DNA from: Chloroflexota bacterium
Lineage (GTDB): Bacteria > Chloroflexota > Dehalococcoidia > Lucifugimonadales > Lucifugimonadaceae
Assembly: GCA_018650845.1 (NCBI GenBank)
Contig: JABIFF010000017.1
Span: 1 to 64,000, forward strand
Length of the DNA stretch: 64,000 nt
Direction: 5' to 3'
In this document: positions 38,973-53,087 of the stretch, in pieces
How the letters are laid out: every line of letters begins with the position of its first letter
How positions within the stretch are numbered: the stretch's first letter is position 1
The notes under the pieces: generated by a model
Told to the model about the DNA's origin: nothing
The model's input: only the letters and a program-made list of their open reading frames with translations
Database searches by the model: none
Translations under genes and position numbers: made by a program

Positions 38973-39046
38973 GATTTCCTGAGCAGAGTCGGCGGAGTCG
39001 AAGGATCTCGCCTCCTCACGTGATCCCTCGGAGTCCTCGGGAAAGA
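38973..39046. repeat. Family B complete inverted pair (REPIN-like)
   Basis: TTTCCTGAGCAGAGTCGGCG..GAGTCGAAGGATCTCG is followed, after a short CCTCCTCAC spacer, by GTGATCCCTCGGAGTCC..TCGGGAAA, its inverted partner. The GGATC/GATCC and TTTCC/GGAAA ends line up, so the whole unit is one long imperfect hairpin of about 74 bases. It lies between gcvT and the methyltransferase gene. Confidence 0.65.
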
Positions 39047-39099
39047 CGATTTGTTCAGTTGCCAGATCCAGTCAAAAGCCTAAATCAATTAGCAGCAGC

Positions 39100-40401
39100 C
39101 TAAGGCTCGTCGCTAAAGAGCTCTTCCCACGTTGGAAGCCCACTGAGATCGGGTTGTCGCTGCGTGAACGGAGCACTCGCTCGAAGCAGTCGAGCATGCT
39201 CTGCCGAGGAATTACCGAGAATTGGTGCAGGATGCCCACTCGACAGTGCCGCACCGCCAAGGATGCCTGTGACCCACTCCAAAGGCTCTCCGCGGGCCTG
39301 AACACCCTTCAAATGCACTGCAACTCTAAAGCTGCCAAGTCCTTCAGTGCTAATCAGTGAACCTATCCCCGCTTGATCTTCCTGCGCCTCGGTTCTCGTT
39401 AGTTCTCCAGCGATCTGTCGCTCACCGATATCGTTCAGAAACCCGTCGATTCCAACGTTCAGCAAGAAATCTTGCTGCGACGGTTTTCCGATCCGTTCAA
39501 ATCCCATCACAGACAAACCGTGATCGACTGCTGTGAAATCGACGTGCGCTGTGATGTCCTGTTTACCGATACGAGCCAGCGGATCTTGCCCAAGCGTGTG
39601 CTGGTAGTAGCAGCGCAACGATCCTTCGGCGCGGGCGGGTTTGTACAACTCAGGCCGGTCATAACCGTAGTCGATCGTAATCACATAGCCACGCTCCAGC
39701 GTCGCAGACACGCTGTCGGCCCAGTAACCAAGTCGAAGATTCACCTCGCCTCGATAACCATTTGGGAGCGAATCGAGGAAAGGTTCAACCCGTGCAGCAA
39801 TTTCAGGATTGCTTACGTCGCCAATTGATTCGACGAATTTTTCATCTTTGTAGTCGACGTATATTTCTTTTACTTCACCGTCTTGAACGATGAATCGGTT
39901 CACAGGCATAGCGTCGAGCAGTTCGTTAGAAATTACGCATCCCGTGATTCCAACCGGGAGCACCGATGTGTTCGCAACGATTTCAGATTCAGCAGGCGGA
40001 ACGAGATCGGTAGCGACGTAGGTAAGCGAATCGTCAAAGTCGGACAGCTCTCGCTTGATGTAATCGCGAATGTCCGCGCCTAGTACGCCATCGCCCGCTC
40101 CCATCTCGACCACGGTGAACTCGTCAGGAAAACCTAGAGACTGCCACATTTCTTCGAGCTGAAGAGCGATGAGTGCGCCGAAGGCAGGGTGGCTGGATGG
40201 ACTTGTGAAGTAATCGCCGTCGGTTCCGACGGGAGTCGAACCCGGTTGATTCCGTCTACTCGGGTAGTAGCCATGATTCTCGTCATAGAGTGCCGCTTCC
40301 ATGAACGCCTCGAACGTGATCGGTCCGTACTGAGCGATGTGTTCGATCAGCCGCTGTTCGAGCGGGTTGTTGGGATTGGAAGAAGTCACGCAGAAACGCA
40401 C
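39100..40401 (-). CDS. MidA/NDUFAF7-family SAM-dependent methyltransferase
   Basis: Up to 433 residues. The N-terminal ITFEAFMEAALYDENHGYYP is the hallmark of the DUF185/MidA/NDUFAF7 family, followed by DYFTSPSSHPAFGALIALQL and the SAM-binding VVEMGAGDGVLGADI. VISNELLDAMPVNRFIVQ and ITIDYGYDRPELY are also shared. In mitochondria NDUFAF7 dimethylates an arginine of a Complex I subunit; the bacterial role is not known. Two GTG codons (40401 and 40389) are possible starts; the ribosome-binding GGGAGAAGGGG is part of a family C repeat. It is encoded downstream of citrate synthase in the same direction, with the repeat between. Confidence 0.8.
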   Translation of the reverse strand: MRFCVTSSNPNNPLEQRLIEHIAQYGPITFEAFMEAALYDENHGYYPSRRNQPGSTPVGTDGDYFTSPSSHPAFGALIALQLEEMWQSLGFPDEFTVVEMGAGDGVLGADIRDYIKRELSDFDDSLTYVATDLVPPAESEIVANTSVLPVGITGCVISNELLDAMPVNRFIVQDGEVKEIYVDYKDEKFVESIGDVSNPEIAARVEPFLDSLPNGYRGEVNLRLGYWADSVSATLERGYVITIDYGYDRPELYKPARAEGSLRCYYQHTLGQDPLARIGKQDITAHVDFTAVDHGLSVMGFERIGKPSQQDFLLNVGIDGFLNDIGERQIAGELTRTEAQEDQAGIGSLISTEGLGSFRVAVHLKGVQARGEPLEWVTGILGGAALSSGHPAPILGNSSAEHARLLRASAPFTQRQPDLSGLPTWEELFSDEP

Positions 40402-40512
40402 CCCTTCTCCCAGCGGGAGAAGGCTGGGTTGAGGGAGATATGGACATTTAAGCCCAACGCTTTCGTAATCCCCTCACCTAAATCCTCTCCCCAAGGAGAG
40501 GACTTTCGCTCT
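40401..40512. repeat. Family C paired hairpin repeat between gltA and the methyltransferase gene
   Basis: CCCTTCTCCCAGCGGGAGAA with GGCTGGGTTGAGGGAGA (40401-40439) and the inverted CCCCTCACCTAAATCCTCTC then CCCAAGGAGAGGA (about 40470-40505). It is the same unit as at 25346-25460 in inverted order. One arm contributes the Shine-Dalgarno-like GGGAGAAGG and touches the start of the methyltransferase gene. Confidence 0.65.
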
Positions 40513-41649
40513 CTAACGATCGCCGATGGCGACGTATTCAAGCTCGCGTCCGCCTGTGTACTGCAACAGAGGTCGAATCAGAATGTTGTGCTGGAACTGC
40601 TCGACAACCTGAATCGTCCAGCCAGGAATTCGTCCAACCGCGAAGATCGGTACGAACAGGTCCTGTGGGACACCGTTCAAGTAGTAGATAACTCCGGCGA
40701 AGAAGTCGACGTTCACGTGGATTCCACGTCGTGCGTACGGCTGCATTGCCTCTACGACTGCTTCTAGGATCTGGTACCACTCTGGCTGGCCCATCTCTTC
40801 ACTGAGCTTCTTTACACCGGCACGAAGGTGGCCCGCTCGTGGGTCTTCAGCCTTGTAAACACGGTGACCGAATCCCATGACTCGTTCACGGTTTGAAAGA
40901 AGGTTCTGAACATAGTCGGCTGCCTTATCGGCCGTGCCAATTTCTTTCGCCATCTGCATTACGTTCTCAGCTGCTCCACCGTGTGAAGGACCCGAGAGTG
41001 CTGCGATTCCGGCAGTTACTGCACCGTGAATGTCGGCTGCTGTTCCAGCGACTACTCGTGCAGTGAATGCTGAAGCGTTTGAACCGTGGTCGGCGTGAAG
41101 AACAAAGTCTTTGTCCATCAGTTCCGCTGCATCTGCGCTCGGCTCGTCGCCGTTCAGCATGTAGAGGAAGTTACCGGCGTGGTTCAGCGTTGTGCTTGGC
41201 TTGATCGGATCCTTGCCCTGGCGAATGTTGTGGTGCGCCATGACGATTGCAGGAACCTGAGAAGTGAGGCGGTTACCCTTGCGGATAGTTGCTTCAGCCG
41301 AGTTGTCGTTTCGATCTTCATCGAACGATGCGAGTGCTGATACAGCAGTTCGCAATGCGTCCATCGGGTGAGAATCTTTGACCAGATCGATTACGTCGAA
41401 AATCTGCTCTGGTAGCTCTCGTGCTGCCTTTAGCTCGGCGTCGAACTCGTTGAGTTCAGCCTGAGTAGGTAGCTTGCCGTGGATCAGCAGATAGCCTGTC
41501 TCTTCGAACGTTGAGTGCTCAGCGAGATCATTGATGTTGTAGCCCCTGTATTCAAGGACGCCTTCTTTACCATCGATGAAAGTCGTTTCACTCCTGTCGA
41601 AGTAAACGCCTGTAAGTCCTCGATGAATTGTGATCTCGTCAGATGTCAT
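40513..41649 (-). CDS. gltA: Citrate synthase
   Basis: 378 residues, the short (type II-like/archaeal-length) form. Active-site elements: DFVLHADHGSNASAFTARVV (first histidine region), SGPSHGGAAENVMQM, VMGFGHRVYKAEDPRAGHLR (second catalytic histidine and arginine), and the aspartate in IHVNVDFFAGVIYYLNGVPQ. C-terminal FAVGRIPGWTIQVVEQ is standard. It condenses acetyl-CoA with oxaloacetate to citrate in the TCA cycle; 2-methylcitrate synthase activity cannot be excluded from sequence. ATG at 41649. A hairpin repeat block and then the methyltransferase gene follow. Confidence 0.9.
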   Translation of the reverse strand: MTSDEITIHRGLTGVYFDRSETTFIDGKEGVLEYRGYNINDLAEHSTFEETGYLLIHGKLPTQAELNEFDAELKAARELPEQIFDVIDLVKDSHPMDALRTAVSALASFDEDRNDNSAEATIRKGNRLTSQVPAIVMAHHNIRQGKDPIKPSTTLNHAGNFLYMLNGDEPSADAAELMDKDFVLHADHGSNASAFTARVVAGTAADIHGAVTAGIAALSGPSHGGAAENVMQMAKEIGTADKAADYVQNLLSNRERVMGFGHRVYKAEDPRAGHLRAGVKKLSEEMGQPEWYQILEAVVEAMQPYARRGIHVNVDFFAGVIYYLNGVPQDLFVPIFAVGRIPGWTIQVVEQFQHNILIRPLLQYTGGRELEYVAIGDR

Positions 41650-41793
41650 TTGGGGTTACTGATCCATCGCCACGCCCGCGAAGACGCCGCGCTCTGAAGT
41701 TTTTACTAGATGAACATATCCGGATGTACGGTTCCGACGGCATCGTTTCAGATGGCGCGCCGAACGCATATCAAGCGATTCGAGGCTACACCG

Positions 41794-41832
41794 CAAGCAA
41801 TAGACCGTCAAATTGACGGCCTATTGCTTTTT
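41794..41832. terminator. Rho-independent terminator-like hairpin downstream of thrS
   Basis: AAGCAATAGACCGTCAA and TTGACGGCCTATTGCTTTTT form a 17-bp stem with one A-C mismatch and almost no loop. The T-run is on the plus strand, with only TTGC on the minus strand, where thrS ends at 41875. It lies between thrS and gltA and separates these two minus-strand genes. Confidence 0.65.
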
Positions 41833-41874
41833 GTGAGTTTTTTATGGCCAGATTCGCATGCTTAAAACACCGAT

Positions 41875-43635
41875 TTACGAACGTTCGGCGATTTGAGTGA
41901 GGAATTTCTCGACTACTTCGTCGACCGTCATGGGGTCGAGGTTTTCGCCTGAGCGGGTACGAACGGCAACCGTTCCGGCTTCGATTTCCTGATCGCCAGC
42001 AACAAGCATGTAAGGCACTTTCTGTAGTTGTGCCTGCCTGATTTTGGCGTTCATTCGATCGTTCGAGTTATCGACATGAGCCCTAATTCCTGCTGCCTTC
42101 AGCTTGTCGCCAACTTCGTTGCAGAAGTCGATGTGACGGTCGGCAATTGGAACCACGACGGCCTGCACTGGAGTCATCCACATTGGGAATGCGCCCGAGA
42201 GGTGCTCGATAAGCACGCCCAAGAATCGCTCAAGCGATCCGTACATGGCTCGGTGAATAACTACTGGTCGCTGACGAGTTCCGTCTTCAGCCGCGTATTC
42301 AAGGTCAAATCGCTCAGGGAGTGAGAAGTCGAGTTGAACGGTACCGAGTTGCCAGTCACGACCGATAGCGTCGGGAACGAAGATATCGATCTTAGGACCG
42401 TAGAAAGCGCCTTCACCAGATTCAGCCGTGTACTCCACGCCTGAAGCATCGAGAATTTCAGTGAGAGAAGCCTCTGCTTTGTCCCACATTTCGTCGGTAC
42501 CAACGCGCTTTTCAGGTCGAAGCGACAGTTCAAGTCGGTAGCTTTCGAATCCGAGCGTGCTGTACGCCTCGTTGAGCATTTCTAAGAACGAATTGATCTC
42601 AGAACCGATCTGATCGAGCGTGCAGAAAATGTGCGCATCGTCCTGCACAAACGAACGTACCCGAGTAAGTCCATGAGTAACGCCGGAACGCTCGTTGCGG
42701 TGCAGTCGACCAAAGTCGGCCAATCGCCACGGAAGTTCACGGTAGCTATGAGAATCGGCCTGATACAGCATGGCTGCAGCAGGACAGTTCATTGGCTTTA
42801 CGCCGAACTCTCGTTCGTCGACGTCGACGAAATACATATTGTCGGCGTAAGCGTCGAGGTGACCCGATTTTTTCCAGAGATCAGTGTTGAAGATCTGCGG
42901 AGTCATTACTTCCTGATAGCCGTACTTTATGTACAACTCTTTGACGTAGTCGATCAGGCTGTTCATCACCTGAGCGCCCTTTGGCAGGAAGAACGGGCTT
43001 GCAGGGGCGATTGGGTCGAAGAAGAACAGTCCAAGCGCACGACCCAGCTTGCGGTGGTCACGCTTCTCAGCTTCTTCTACTCGCTTGAGGTACGCCTTCT
43101 GAGCATCGCGTGATTCCCATGCTGTTCCGTAAATACGTTGCAACATCGCGTTGTTTTCATCGCCGCGCCAGTAGGCGCCTGCAGCTGAAAGCAATTTGTA
43201 AGCCTTGATATCGCCAGTGCGGTGCATGTGGCCACCACGGCATAGGTCTTCGAACGCTCCATCGGAGTGACTACAGAACGTGACTCGTTCGTCGGCAGGA
43301 ATACCTTCGAGAATTTCGACCTTGTACGGGTTGTCTTTGACTATCTCTAGAGCTTCGTCACGTGAAGTTTCTCGTTCGACGAATTCAGTGTTTGCGCGAA
43401 TGGAATCGCGCATTTCGAGTTCAATTTTCTTGAGATCTTCGGGAGTGAACGGCTCAGTGCCGGCGAAGTCGTAGTAGAAGCCGTCTTCGATCGGAGGTCC
43501 GATAGTCAGCTGTGCGCCTGGGAACAGTTTGGTTACTGCCTCAGCAAGCACGTGCGCCGTTGAGTGGCGCATACGATCGCGGTGATCGCCCTGCTCTTCA
43601 GGTGATAGGTCTTTGAATTTAATACGGTCTGCCAT
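41875..43635 (-). CDS. thrS: Threonyl-tRNA synthetase lacking the N-terminal TGS domain
   Basis: 586 residues (normal bacterial length ~640). The start is almost at the editing domain: RMRHSTAHVLAEAVTKLFPG and IEDGFYYDF, CRGGHMHRTGDIKAYKLLSA. The class II core follows: F-F-L-P-K-G, KPMNCPAAAMLYQ (zinc cysteine), RLHRNERSGVTHGLTRVRSF (motif 2), and motif 3 near YGSLERFLGVLIEHLSGAFP. The C-terminal anticodon domain begins at MWMTPVQAVVVPIADRHIDF. It charges tRNA-Thr. Missing TGS is not rare in some phyla. ATG at 43635 has GGAG about ten bases upstream; 43665 is an alternative. No T-box motif was seen upstream. Confidence 0.95.
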   Translation of the reverse strand: MADRIKFKDLSPEEQGDHRDRMRHSTAHVLAEAVTKLFPGAQLTIGPPIEDGFYYDFAGTEPFTPEDLKKIELEMRDSIRANTEFVERETSRDEALEIVKDNPYKVEILEGIPADERVTFCSHSDGAFEDLCRGGHMHRTGDIKAYKLLSAAGAYWRGDENNAMLQRIYGTAWESRDAQKAYLKRVEEAEKRDHRKLGRALGLFFFDPIAPASPFFLPKGAQVMNSLIDYVKELYIKYGYQEVMTPQIFNTDLWKKSGHLDAYADNMYFVDVDEREFGVKPMNCPAAAMLYQADSHSYRELPWRLADFGRLHRNERSGVTHGLTRVRSFVQDDAHIFCTLDQIGSEINSFLEMLNEAYSTLGFESYRLELSLRPEKRVGTDEMWDKAEASLTEILDASGVEYTAESGEGAFYGPKIDIFVPDAIGRDWQLGTVQLDFSLPERFDLEYAAEDGTRQRPVVIHRAMYGSLERFLGVLIEHLSGAFPMWMTPVQAVVVPIADRHIDFCNEVGDKLKAAGIRAHVDNSNDRMNAKIRQAQLQKVPYMLVAGDQEIEAGTVAVRTRSGENLDPMTVDEVVEKFLTQIAERS

Positions 43636-43906
43636 AGCGACTGGCTCCAAATTGGCGAATTCCAAAATTCAGTAGGAATTTCGCTGTGCAAATCCTGAAA
43701 CGCGAATAAACGAATACGAATCAGGATGAAGTGAATGAATTACGTAGAAGGGGCACGTCGCTGAGCCATGATTGGCGTTGGGGCGGCGTGCCTACGTAGT
43801 GGCGGTACTGCGCCCGTTAGACGGGCTGCACTCCACTGAGCCGCGAGGAACCGAGGCGGTTCTAAACTCTATTTGCGACTGGTTGCACATAATTTCGTTT
43901 CAGATG

Positions 43907-43983
43907 TGGTGGGCGGTACAGGATTTGAACCTGTGACCTCGTCGATGTCAACGACGCGCTCTAGCCAACTGAGCTAACCGCCC
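43907..43983 (-). tRNA. tRNA-Val (anticodon GAC), CCA encoded
   Basis: On the minus strand: acceptor GGGCGGT/ACCGCCC, D-loop TAGCTCAGTTGGCTAGAGC, anticodon loop TTGACAT on a 5-bp stem, T-loop GGTTCAAATCC, discriminator A and an encoded CCA (tRNA body 43910-43983). Anticodon GAC, valine. Confidence 0.95.
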
Positions 43984-44320
43984 CCGGTTATTGGTGCCAA
44001 GTATTTTTAGGTACCTAGCAGAAGATCAATTATAAGAGAAAAGCAGTGCTTTTACGCTATAGCTAGAAACACGCATTTTTGAGAGAAGGGTTGATGGCGG
44101 TACAGCGGATTGGCGACGTACATCACTTCCCGATCGCAGCGTTAGCGGAGTAGAGGGACCTCGATGGATCGGATCTTCAGCCGCAGCCTGATGTGTTTCG
44201 ACCAGAAATGAAACTTTTACCCGCTGGAAGTCCTTCGATTCCGCTATCGCTCCACTCAGGAAATTACACCGCTGGCGATTCCGCTGGCGCTTCACTCAAG
44301 AAATTACGCTCTTAAAACAC
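43984..44320. other. Intergenic region between tRNA-Val and the rpoC terminator with family B repeats
   Basis: No gene is seen. It contains a family B arm (GATCGCAGCGTTAGCGGAGT then AGAGGGACC, 44133-44161) and inverted partners (GTCCTTCGATTCCGCTATCG then CTCCACTCAGGAAATTAC, about 44231-44268). Part of the second arm is repeated (GGCGATTCCGCTGGCGCTTC, then ACTCAAGAAATTACG, about 44273-44308). Confidence 0.5.
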
Positions 44321-44350
44321 GTAGCCCCCGGCTATAAAGCCGGGGGCTAC
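44321..44350 (-). terminator. Rho-independent terminator after rpoC
   Basis: GTAGCCCCCGGCT..ATAA..AGCCGGGGGCTAC, a perfect 13-bp GC-rich stem, 36 bases beyond the rpoC stop. On the minus strand GTGTTTTAAG follows, which contains a short T-run. Confidence 0.85.
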
Positions 44351-44386
44351 GAAATTATCGTTCTAAAACGAAGCTAGCTAAACGAA

Positions 44387-47300
44387 CTACTCTTTCGAGC
44401 TATCGCCTTCGCTATTTTCGCCCTCATCCACAAACTGTGGAGCAGGTTCAACGTTCTCTTCTGCTGTCGATGTCGAAGCCCTAAGAGCTTCTGCAGCCCT
44501 TGCAGCATCATCATCACCGGCATCCGACGAATCGCCGCCTGTGTTAGCAGCGTCGGTCAAAGCCGTCACAGCTGCCAAGAGGCCACCATCGTTGCTCGGG
44601 GCATCAGTCGATGCAACTGCTGCCGCTGCGGCTGCTGCTGCGTCACCACCGGTAGGAGCAGTAGGTTCGGCGCCAACGCCAACCAATTCGCCACCACCAA
44701 TAGCTGCCAAAGCTTCTTCGAACGTTGGAGGAGCTTCAGGAGCCTGCGTGAAGCCGGTAAGTCGACCTGCTTCTCGCTCGCCCTCTTTGACTCCGAGTCG
44801 TTCTCGACCTTCGGCCGTCTGATCCAGTCGAGCTGGAATCAATCGTCCAATGATCACGTTTTCCTTCAAACCGTTCAGGCGGTCGACAGAACCGTTTACA
44901 GCGGCCTCTGTCAGCACTCGAGCGGTTTCCTGGAACGATGCTGCAGCCAAGAAGCTCTGGGTGTTGAGGGAAGCCCTCGTTACACCAAGAAGGACTGGGC
45001 TTGCTGTTGCGGGTTCGCCGCCTTCAGCCAGCATGTTGTTGTTCGTGAATTCGTAATCGTGTCGGTCGACCAATTCACCCGGCAGCAAATCACTGTCACC
45101 AGGGTTATCGACTCGAACCTTACGCATCATCTGTCGAACAATCACTTCGATGTGCTTGTCATGCAACTGCACACCCTGTGATCGGTAAACAGCCTGTACT
45201 TCGTCAACCAAGTAACGCTGAACAGCGCCCTGACCTTCGATTCGCAGAATGTCCTGCGGGTTCTTAGGTCCGTCTGTCAAAGGAGTACCCGGCTCGATAG
45301 ATTCACCATCGGCAACCGAAATCTCAGAAGCAGCTGGAATGACGTACTCACGTTCGTCAGTCTCCTGCCAAGTGATTCGAACTGCGGTCTTGGTGACCTG
45401 AACCGTACCTGCAACGGGAGCAAAAATCTCCTCAGCAAGATCGGCATCTTCGCCAGCCTTCACAGCGGCTGCCATAGCAGTCTTCTTCACAGAAAGAACT
45501 GCTTCACCCGCGTCAACCCAATCGCCAGTCTTAACTGTCTGGCGGTGAGTGTCTGGAATGTCCATTTCTTCCGAGAATTCCTCAGTAGAAATCACTCGAA
45601 CTACACGACCTTCAGGAAGCTGAGCAAGTTCAACCTTGCCTCCGATTTCTGAAAGTACGGCCATACCCTTAGGCTGGCGTGCTTCGAAGAGTTCAACTAC
45701 ACGTGGAAGACCGGACGTGATGTCCTTACCAGCGATACCACCAGTGTGGAAAGTTCTCATTGTGAGCTGCGTACCAGGCTCACCAATCGACTGAGCAGCG
45801 ATAATTCCAACCGCTTCACCCATCAATGCAGGTGTTCCGGTAGCAAGCGATGCTCCGTAGCACTTCTGAGAGATACCACGCTGAGTTGTGCTCGAAAGCG
45901 GTGAGAATACCCACGCCGACTGAACATTAGCTTCGGTAATCGCTTCGGCAATTGGGCGGGTGATCATGTCGTCACGGTCGGCAATAATTTCGCCCGTTTC
46001 AGGGTGAATAACCGGTTCCGCCAAGTATCGAGTCACGATTCGCTCTGCAAGCGGAGCCTGCAAACCTGATGGATCGTGAGTAATCATGATTCCCTGTGCG
46101 CCAAGATCGTCGTCAGTCGTGATAATCACGTCCTGCGCAACGTCAGCAAGTCGTCGAGTTAGGTAACCCGAGTCAGCTGTTCTCAGAGCGGTGTCAGCAA
46201 GACCCTTTCGAGCTCCGTGAGTAGAAATGAAGTACTCAAGAACCGACAGGCCTTCAGCAAATGACGACCGAATAGGCATTTCGATAATCCTACCCTTAGG
46301 GTCGGACATCAATCCACGCATTCCAGCCATCTGCTTGATCTGAGCGATGTTACCTTTCGCTCCCGAATTGGCCATTGTGAAGATACCGCCGTAGTTAGGC
46401 AGGGTGTCTTCAACAGCCTTAGTCATCTTGTCTGAAACATCAGTCCAGATTTCGACAGAAGCTTTGTATCGTTCAGGGTCGGTGATCAGACCTTCAAGGT
46501 ACTGATCTTCGAGCTTGGAAATCTTAGTGTCTGCAGCAGATAGCAGCGACTGCTTCTGCGGCGGAACAACAATGTCCTTCATCGCAATGGTCGTACCAGA
46601 TTGCGTGGCGTACTTGAAACCAAGCGCCTTCATCTGGTCGAGCATCTTCGCGGTTTCTTGGTTTCCGTACTCGTTCACAACCTCACTCACCATAGCTTCA
46701 ATTGCACTACGGTCGAAGAGGATGTTTCGGTAGCCCATTGCATCGGGAAGTGCACGGTTGAAGATGATTCGACCTACAGTCGTCTCGATCCATTTGCCGT
46801 CATCATCACGAACGCTGATGGTTTCACGAAGTTTTACGCGCTCGATCTCGAACGAGAATCGTGCGTCTTCGAAGTTTGCGTATGTCTTGTACTTAGCGTT
46901 GCCTTCTTCATCACGTTCGACAGGAGTAAGTTCCTCACCGTCGAGACCTGTGAGGTAGTACATGCCAAGAACCATGTCTAGCGTCGGTGAAACGATCGGG
47001 AAGCCCGAGCTCGGCGCAAGCATGTTGTTAGTTGAAAGCATCAACCGGTTAGCTTCAAGAACCGCTTCACGAGAAAGCGGAACGTGAACAGCCATCTGGT
47101 CACCGTCGAAGTCAGCGTTGAAAGCTGTACATACGAGCGGGTGAATCTGAATAGCTGAACCCTCGACAAGTACCGGCTGGAAGGCCTGAATACCAAGTCG
47201 GTGAAGCGTAGGAGCACGGTTGAGCATTACCGGGTGGTTCTGGATAACTTCTTCAAGAAGGTCCCAAATCTCCGGACGTGCTCGTTCTGTCATTCGCTTT

Positions 47301-48838
47301 GCGCTCTTGATGTTGTGGGCATAACCCTTCACAACAAGTGCGTTCATTACGAATGGCTTGAATAGCTCGAGAGCCATTTTCTTAGGTAGTCCACACTCGT
47401 ACATTTTGAGCTGAGGACCAGAAATAATGACTGATCGTCCACTGTAGTCAACTCGCTTACCGAGAAGGTTCTGGCGGAATCGACCCTGCTTACCACGTAG
47501 GAGGTCAGTTAGTGACTTCAGCTTGTGGTTGTGGCTGCCCTGAATGGCTCGACCACGTCGACCGTTGTCGATTAGTGCGTCAACGGCTTCCTGCAGCATT
47601 CGCTTTTCGTTACGAATGATGATGTCTGGCGCCTGAAGCTCGATGAGGTGCTTCAAACGGTTGTTTCGGTTGATAACCCGTCGGTACAGGTCGTTCAAGT
47701 CACTAGTAGCGAATCGGCCACCATCGAGCTGAACCATTGGGTGTAGCTCTGGTGGGAGAACCGGAAGAACGGTAAGAACCATCCATTCGGCCTTGTTTCC
47801 GCTCTTTCGGAAGGCTTCAACAACACGGAGTCGTTTGATTGCCTTCTTGCGGCGCTGACCAGATGTGTTGCGAACCTGATCCTGAAGATCAACTCGAACT
47901 GCGTCGAGGTCTGTGTTCTTAAGAATTTCTAGAACAGACTCAGCACCCATTGATGCCTTGAATACCTGGCCGAACTTGTCACGAAGCTCTCGGAATCGAG
48001 CCTCTGTGAGAAGGTCCATTACTCGGATCGACTCCAAATCGTCGATCTTTTCCTGAACGTCAGCTTCAACGTTAGCCTTTTGCTCGTCAGTGATCTCTGA
48101 AAGCTTGGTAGCAGCGTCATCGCCCTTGAAGCTTGCAACTTCAGCGTTGTGTGCTGCAATTAGCTCAGCAGATTCTTTTTCAGCCTTAGCAAGTTGAGCC
48201 TTAGTAGGCTTCTTCTTAGGCTTATCGATCTCTGCAAACTCAAGTGCAATTCGGTCAGCTTCAACTCGCTGTTCGAACAGAACCTGCATAGTGGCTGCGA
48301 GAGTGCCTTCAACGGCTTCCCCAGCGAGGTTCTCTTTTAGATCTTCACCGAGTCGGTTGACCTCGGCGTCACGGTAGGCTTCCAGCTGCTCGATGGCGTT
48401 CTGGCGAGCCATGTTGTCGACATGTGTAACCACGTACTGGGCGAAGTAAAGAACTCGCTCAAGGTTTCGTGGTGAAAGGTCGAGAAGGAGACCAAGTCGT
48501 GAAGGTGTGCCCTTCGAGAACCAGATGTGAGCTACTGGCGCGGCGAGCTTGACGTGACCCATTCGTTCACGTCGAACCTTTGAACGCGCAACCTCAACAC
48601 CACAACGGTCGCAAATTACGCCCTTGTAGCGGATTTTCTTGTACTTACCGCAGTAGCACTCCCAGTCCTTGGTAGGACCGAAAATACGTTCGCAAAACAG
48701 TCCGTCCTTCTCAGGGCGGAGCGTGCGGTAGTTAATCGTCTCTGGTTTGGTCACTTCTCCGTATGACCATGCTCGAATCTGCTCTGGTGAAGCCAGAGAA
48801 ATTCTTATTGCGTTGAAATCGGCGCCCGACTGCGTCAT
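44387..48838 (-). CDS. rpoC: DNA-directed RNA polymerase subunit beta'
   Basis: 1483 residues. The zinc-binding cysteines ([20 protein letters not shown]) are near residue 60-80, the clamp region follows, and the catalytic [10 protein letters not shown] in [20 protein letters not shown] is at ~residue 570-590. The trigger-loop region [28 protein letters not shown] is at ~1000. The C-terminal ~120 residues are low complexity, Ala- then Asp/Glu-rich ([20 protein letters not shown] ... [13 protein letters not shown]), and do not belong to the conserved core. ATG at 48838 with AAGGTAAGGAAA upstream. It follows rpoB by 138 bases. Confidence 0.97.
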   Translation of the reverse strand: MTQSGADFNAIRISLASPEQIRAWSYGEVTKPETINYRTLRPEKDGLFCERIFGPTKDWECYCGKYKKIRYKGVICDRCGVEVARSKVRRERMGHVKLAAPVAHIWFSKGTPSRLGLLLDLSPRNLERVLYFAQYVVTHVDNMARQNAIEQLEAYRDAEVNRLGEDLKENLAGEAVEGTLAATMQVLFEQRVEADRIALEFAEIDKPKKKPTKAQLAKAEKESAELIAAHNAEVASFKGDDAATKLSEITDEQKANVEADVQEKIDDLESIRVMDLLTEARFRELRDKFGQVFKASMGAESVLEILKNTDLDAVRVDLQDQVRNTSGQRRKKAIKRLRVVEAFRKSGNKAEWMVLTVLPVLPPELHPMVQLDGGRFATSDLNDLYRRVINRNNRLKHLIELQAPDIIIRNEKRMLQEAVDALIDNGRRGRAIQGSHNHKLKSLTDLLRGKQGRFRQNLLGKRVDYSGRSVIISGPQLKMYECGLPKKMALELFKPFVMNALVVKGYAHNIKSAKRMTERARPEIWDLLEEVIQNHPVMLNRAPTLHRLGIQAFQPVLVEGSAIQIHPLVCTAFNADFDGDQMAVHVPLSREAVLEANRLMLSTNNMLAPSSGFPIVSPTLDMVLGMYYLTGLDGEELTPVERDEEGNAKYKTYANFEDARFSFEIERVKLRETISVRDDDGKWIETTVGRIIFNRALPDAMGYRNILFDRSAIEAMVSEVVNEYGNQETAKMLDQMKALGFKYATQSGTTIAMKDIVVPPQKQSLLSAADTKISKLEDQYLEGLITDPERYKASVEIWTDVSDKMTKAVEDTLPNYGGIFTMANSGAKGNIAQIKQMAGMRGLMSDPKGRIIEMPIRSSFAEGLSVLEYFISTHGARKGLADTALRTADSGYLTRRLADVAQDVIITTDDDLGAQGIMITHDPSGLQAPLAERIVTRYLAEPVIHPETGEIIADRDDMITRPIAEAITEANVQSAWVFSPLSSTTQRGISQKCYGASLATGTPALMGEAVGIIAAQSIGEPGTQLTMRTFHTGGIAGKDITSGLPRVVELFEARQPKGMAVLSEIGGKVELAQLPEGRVVRVISTEEFSEEMDIPDTHRQTVKTGDWVDAGEAVLSVKKTAMAAAVKAGEDADLAEEIFAPVAGTVQVTKTAVRITWQETDEREYVIPAASEISVADGESIEPGTPLTDGPKNPQDILRIEGQGAVQRYLVDEVQAVYRSQGVQLHDKHIEVIVRQMMRKVRVDNPGDSDLLPGELVDRHDYEFTNNNMLAEGGEPATASPVLLGVTRASLNTQSFLAAASFQETARVLTEAAVNGSVDRLNGLKENVIIGRLIPARLDQTAEGRERLGVKEGEREAGRLTGFTQAPEAPPTFEEALAAIGGGELVGVGAEPTAPTGGDAAAAAAAAVASTDAPSNDGGLLAAVTALTDAANTGGDSSDAGDDDAARAAEALRASTSTAEENVEPAPQFVDEGENSEGDSSKE

Positions 48839-48929
48839 ATGTGGCCGTTTCCTTACCTTTCGAGGTTTTACCCTCGTGGGTAGCTATCCCGTTAGTGAAG
48901 CTAGCTAGCGAAGCCAGCAAAGTTGAAGT

Positions 48930-48964
48930 GTTCGGGTGAACCTCAATCGAGGCTCACCCGAACG
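48930..48964. other. Strong intercistronic hairpin between rpoB and rpoC
   Basis: GTTCGGGTGAACCTC..AATC..GAGGCTCACCCGAAC pairs over 15 bases with a single mismatch and a four-base loop. On the minus strand it is 13 bases after the rpoB stop (48977), followed by CACTTCAACTTTG without a T-run. It therefore looks like an mRNA-processing or stability element rather than a terminator. Confidence 0.7.
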
Positions 48965-48976
48965 TAATTTGTTTTG

Positions 48977-52900
<3,924 letters not shown>

Positions 52901-53087
52901 GCACACACACTCCCATACGCTTTAAGCGTGATGAAGGATGGATTACACGCGTGCGAGACGAAACCTCGAACGCGAAGAGACCGAAGTACGCGCAGAGCTA
53001 CCGCACGTGCTTTCGGTGTTGTTGGGAATTAAAAAATATGAACCAGGACGAGACGAAAAGAGATGGACATTTCTCTAGCAGCCTCAA

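Noticed and set aside
43636-43740. T-box leader upstream of thrS
   Set aside because: No T-box sequence or antiterminator stem was recognised in the short leader.
43740-43906. Inverted repeats (TACGTAG ... CTACGTA and smaller stems) between thrS and tRNA-Val, considered as a non-coding RNA
   Set aside because: Pairing is patchy, there is no recognisable RNA family pattern and no promoter could be assigned. It is more likely repeat-derived.
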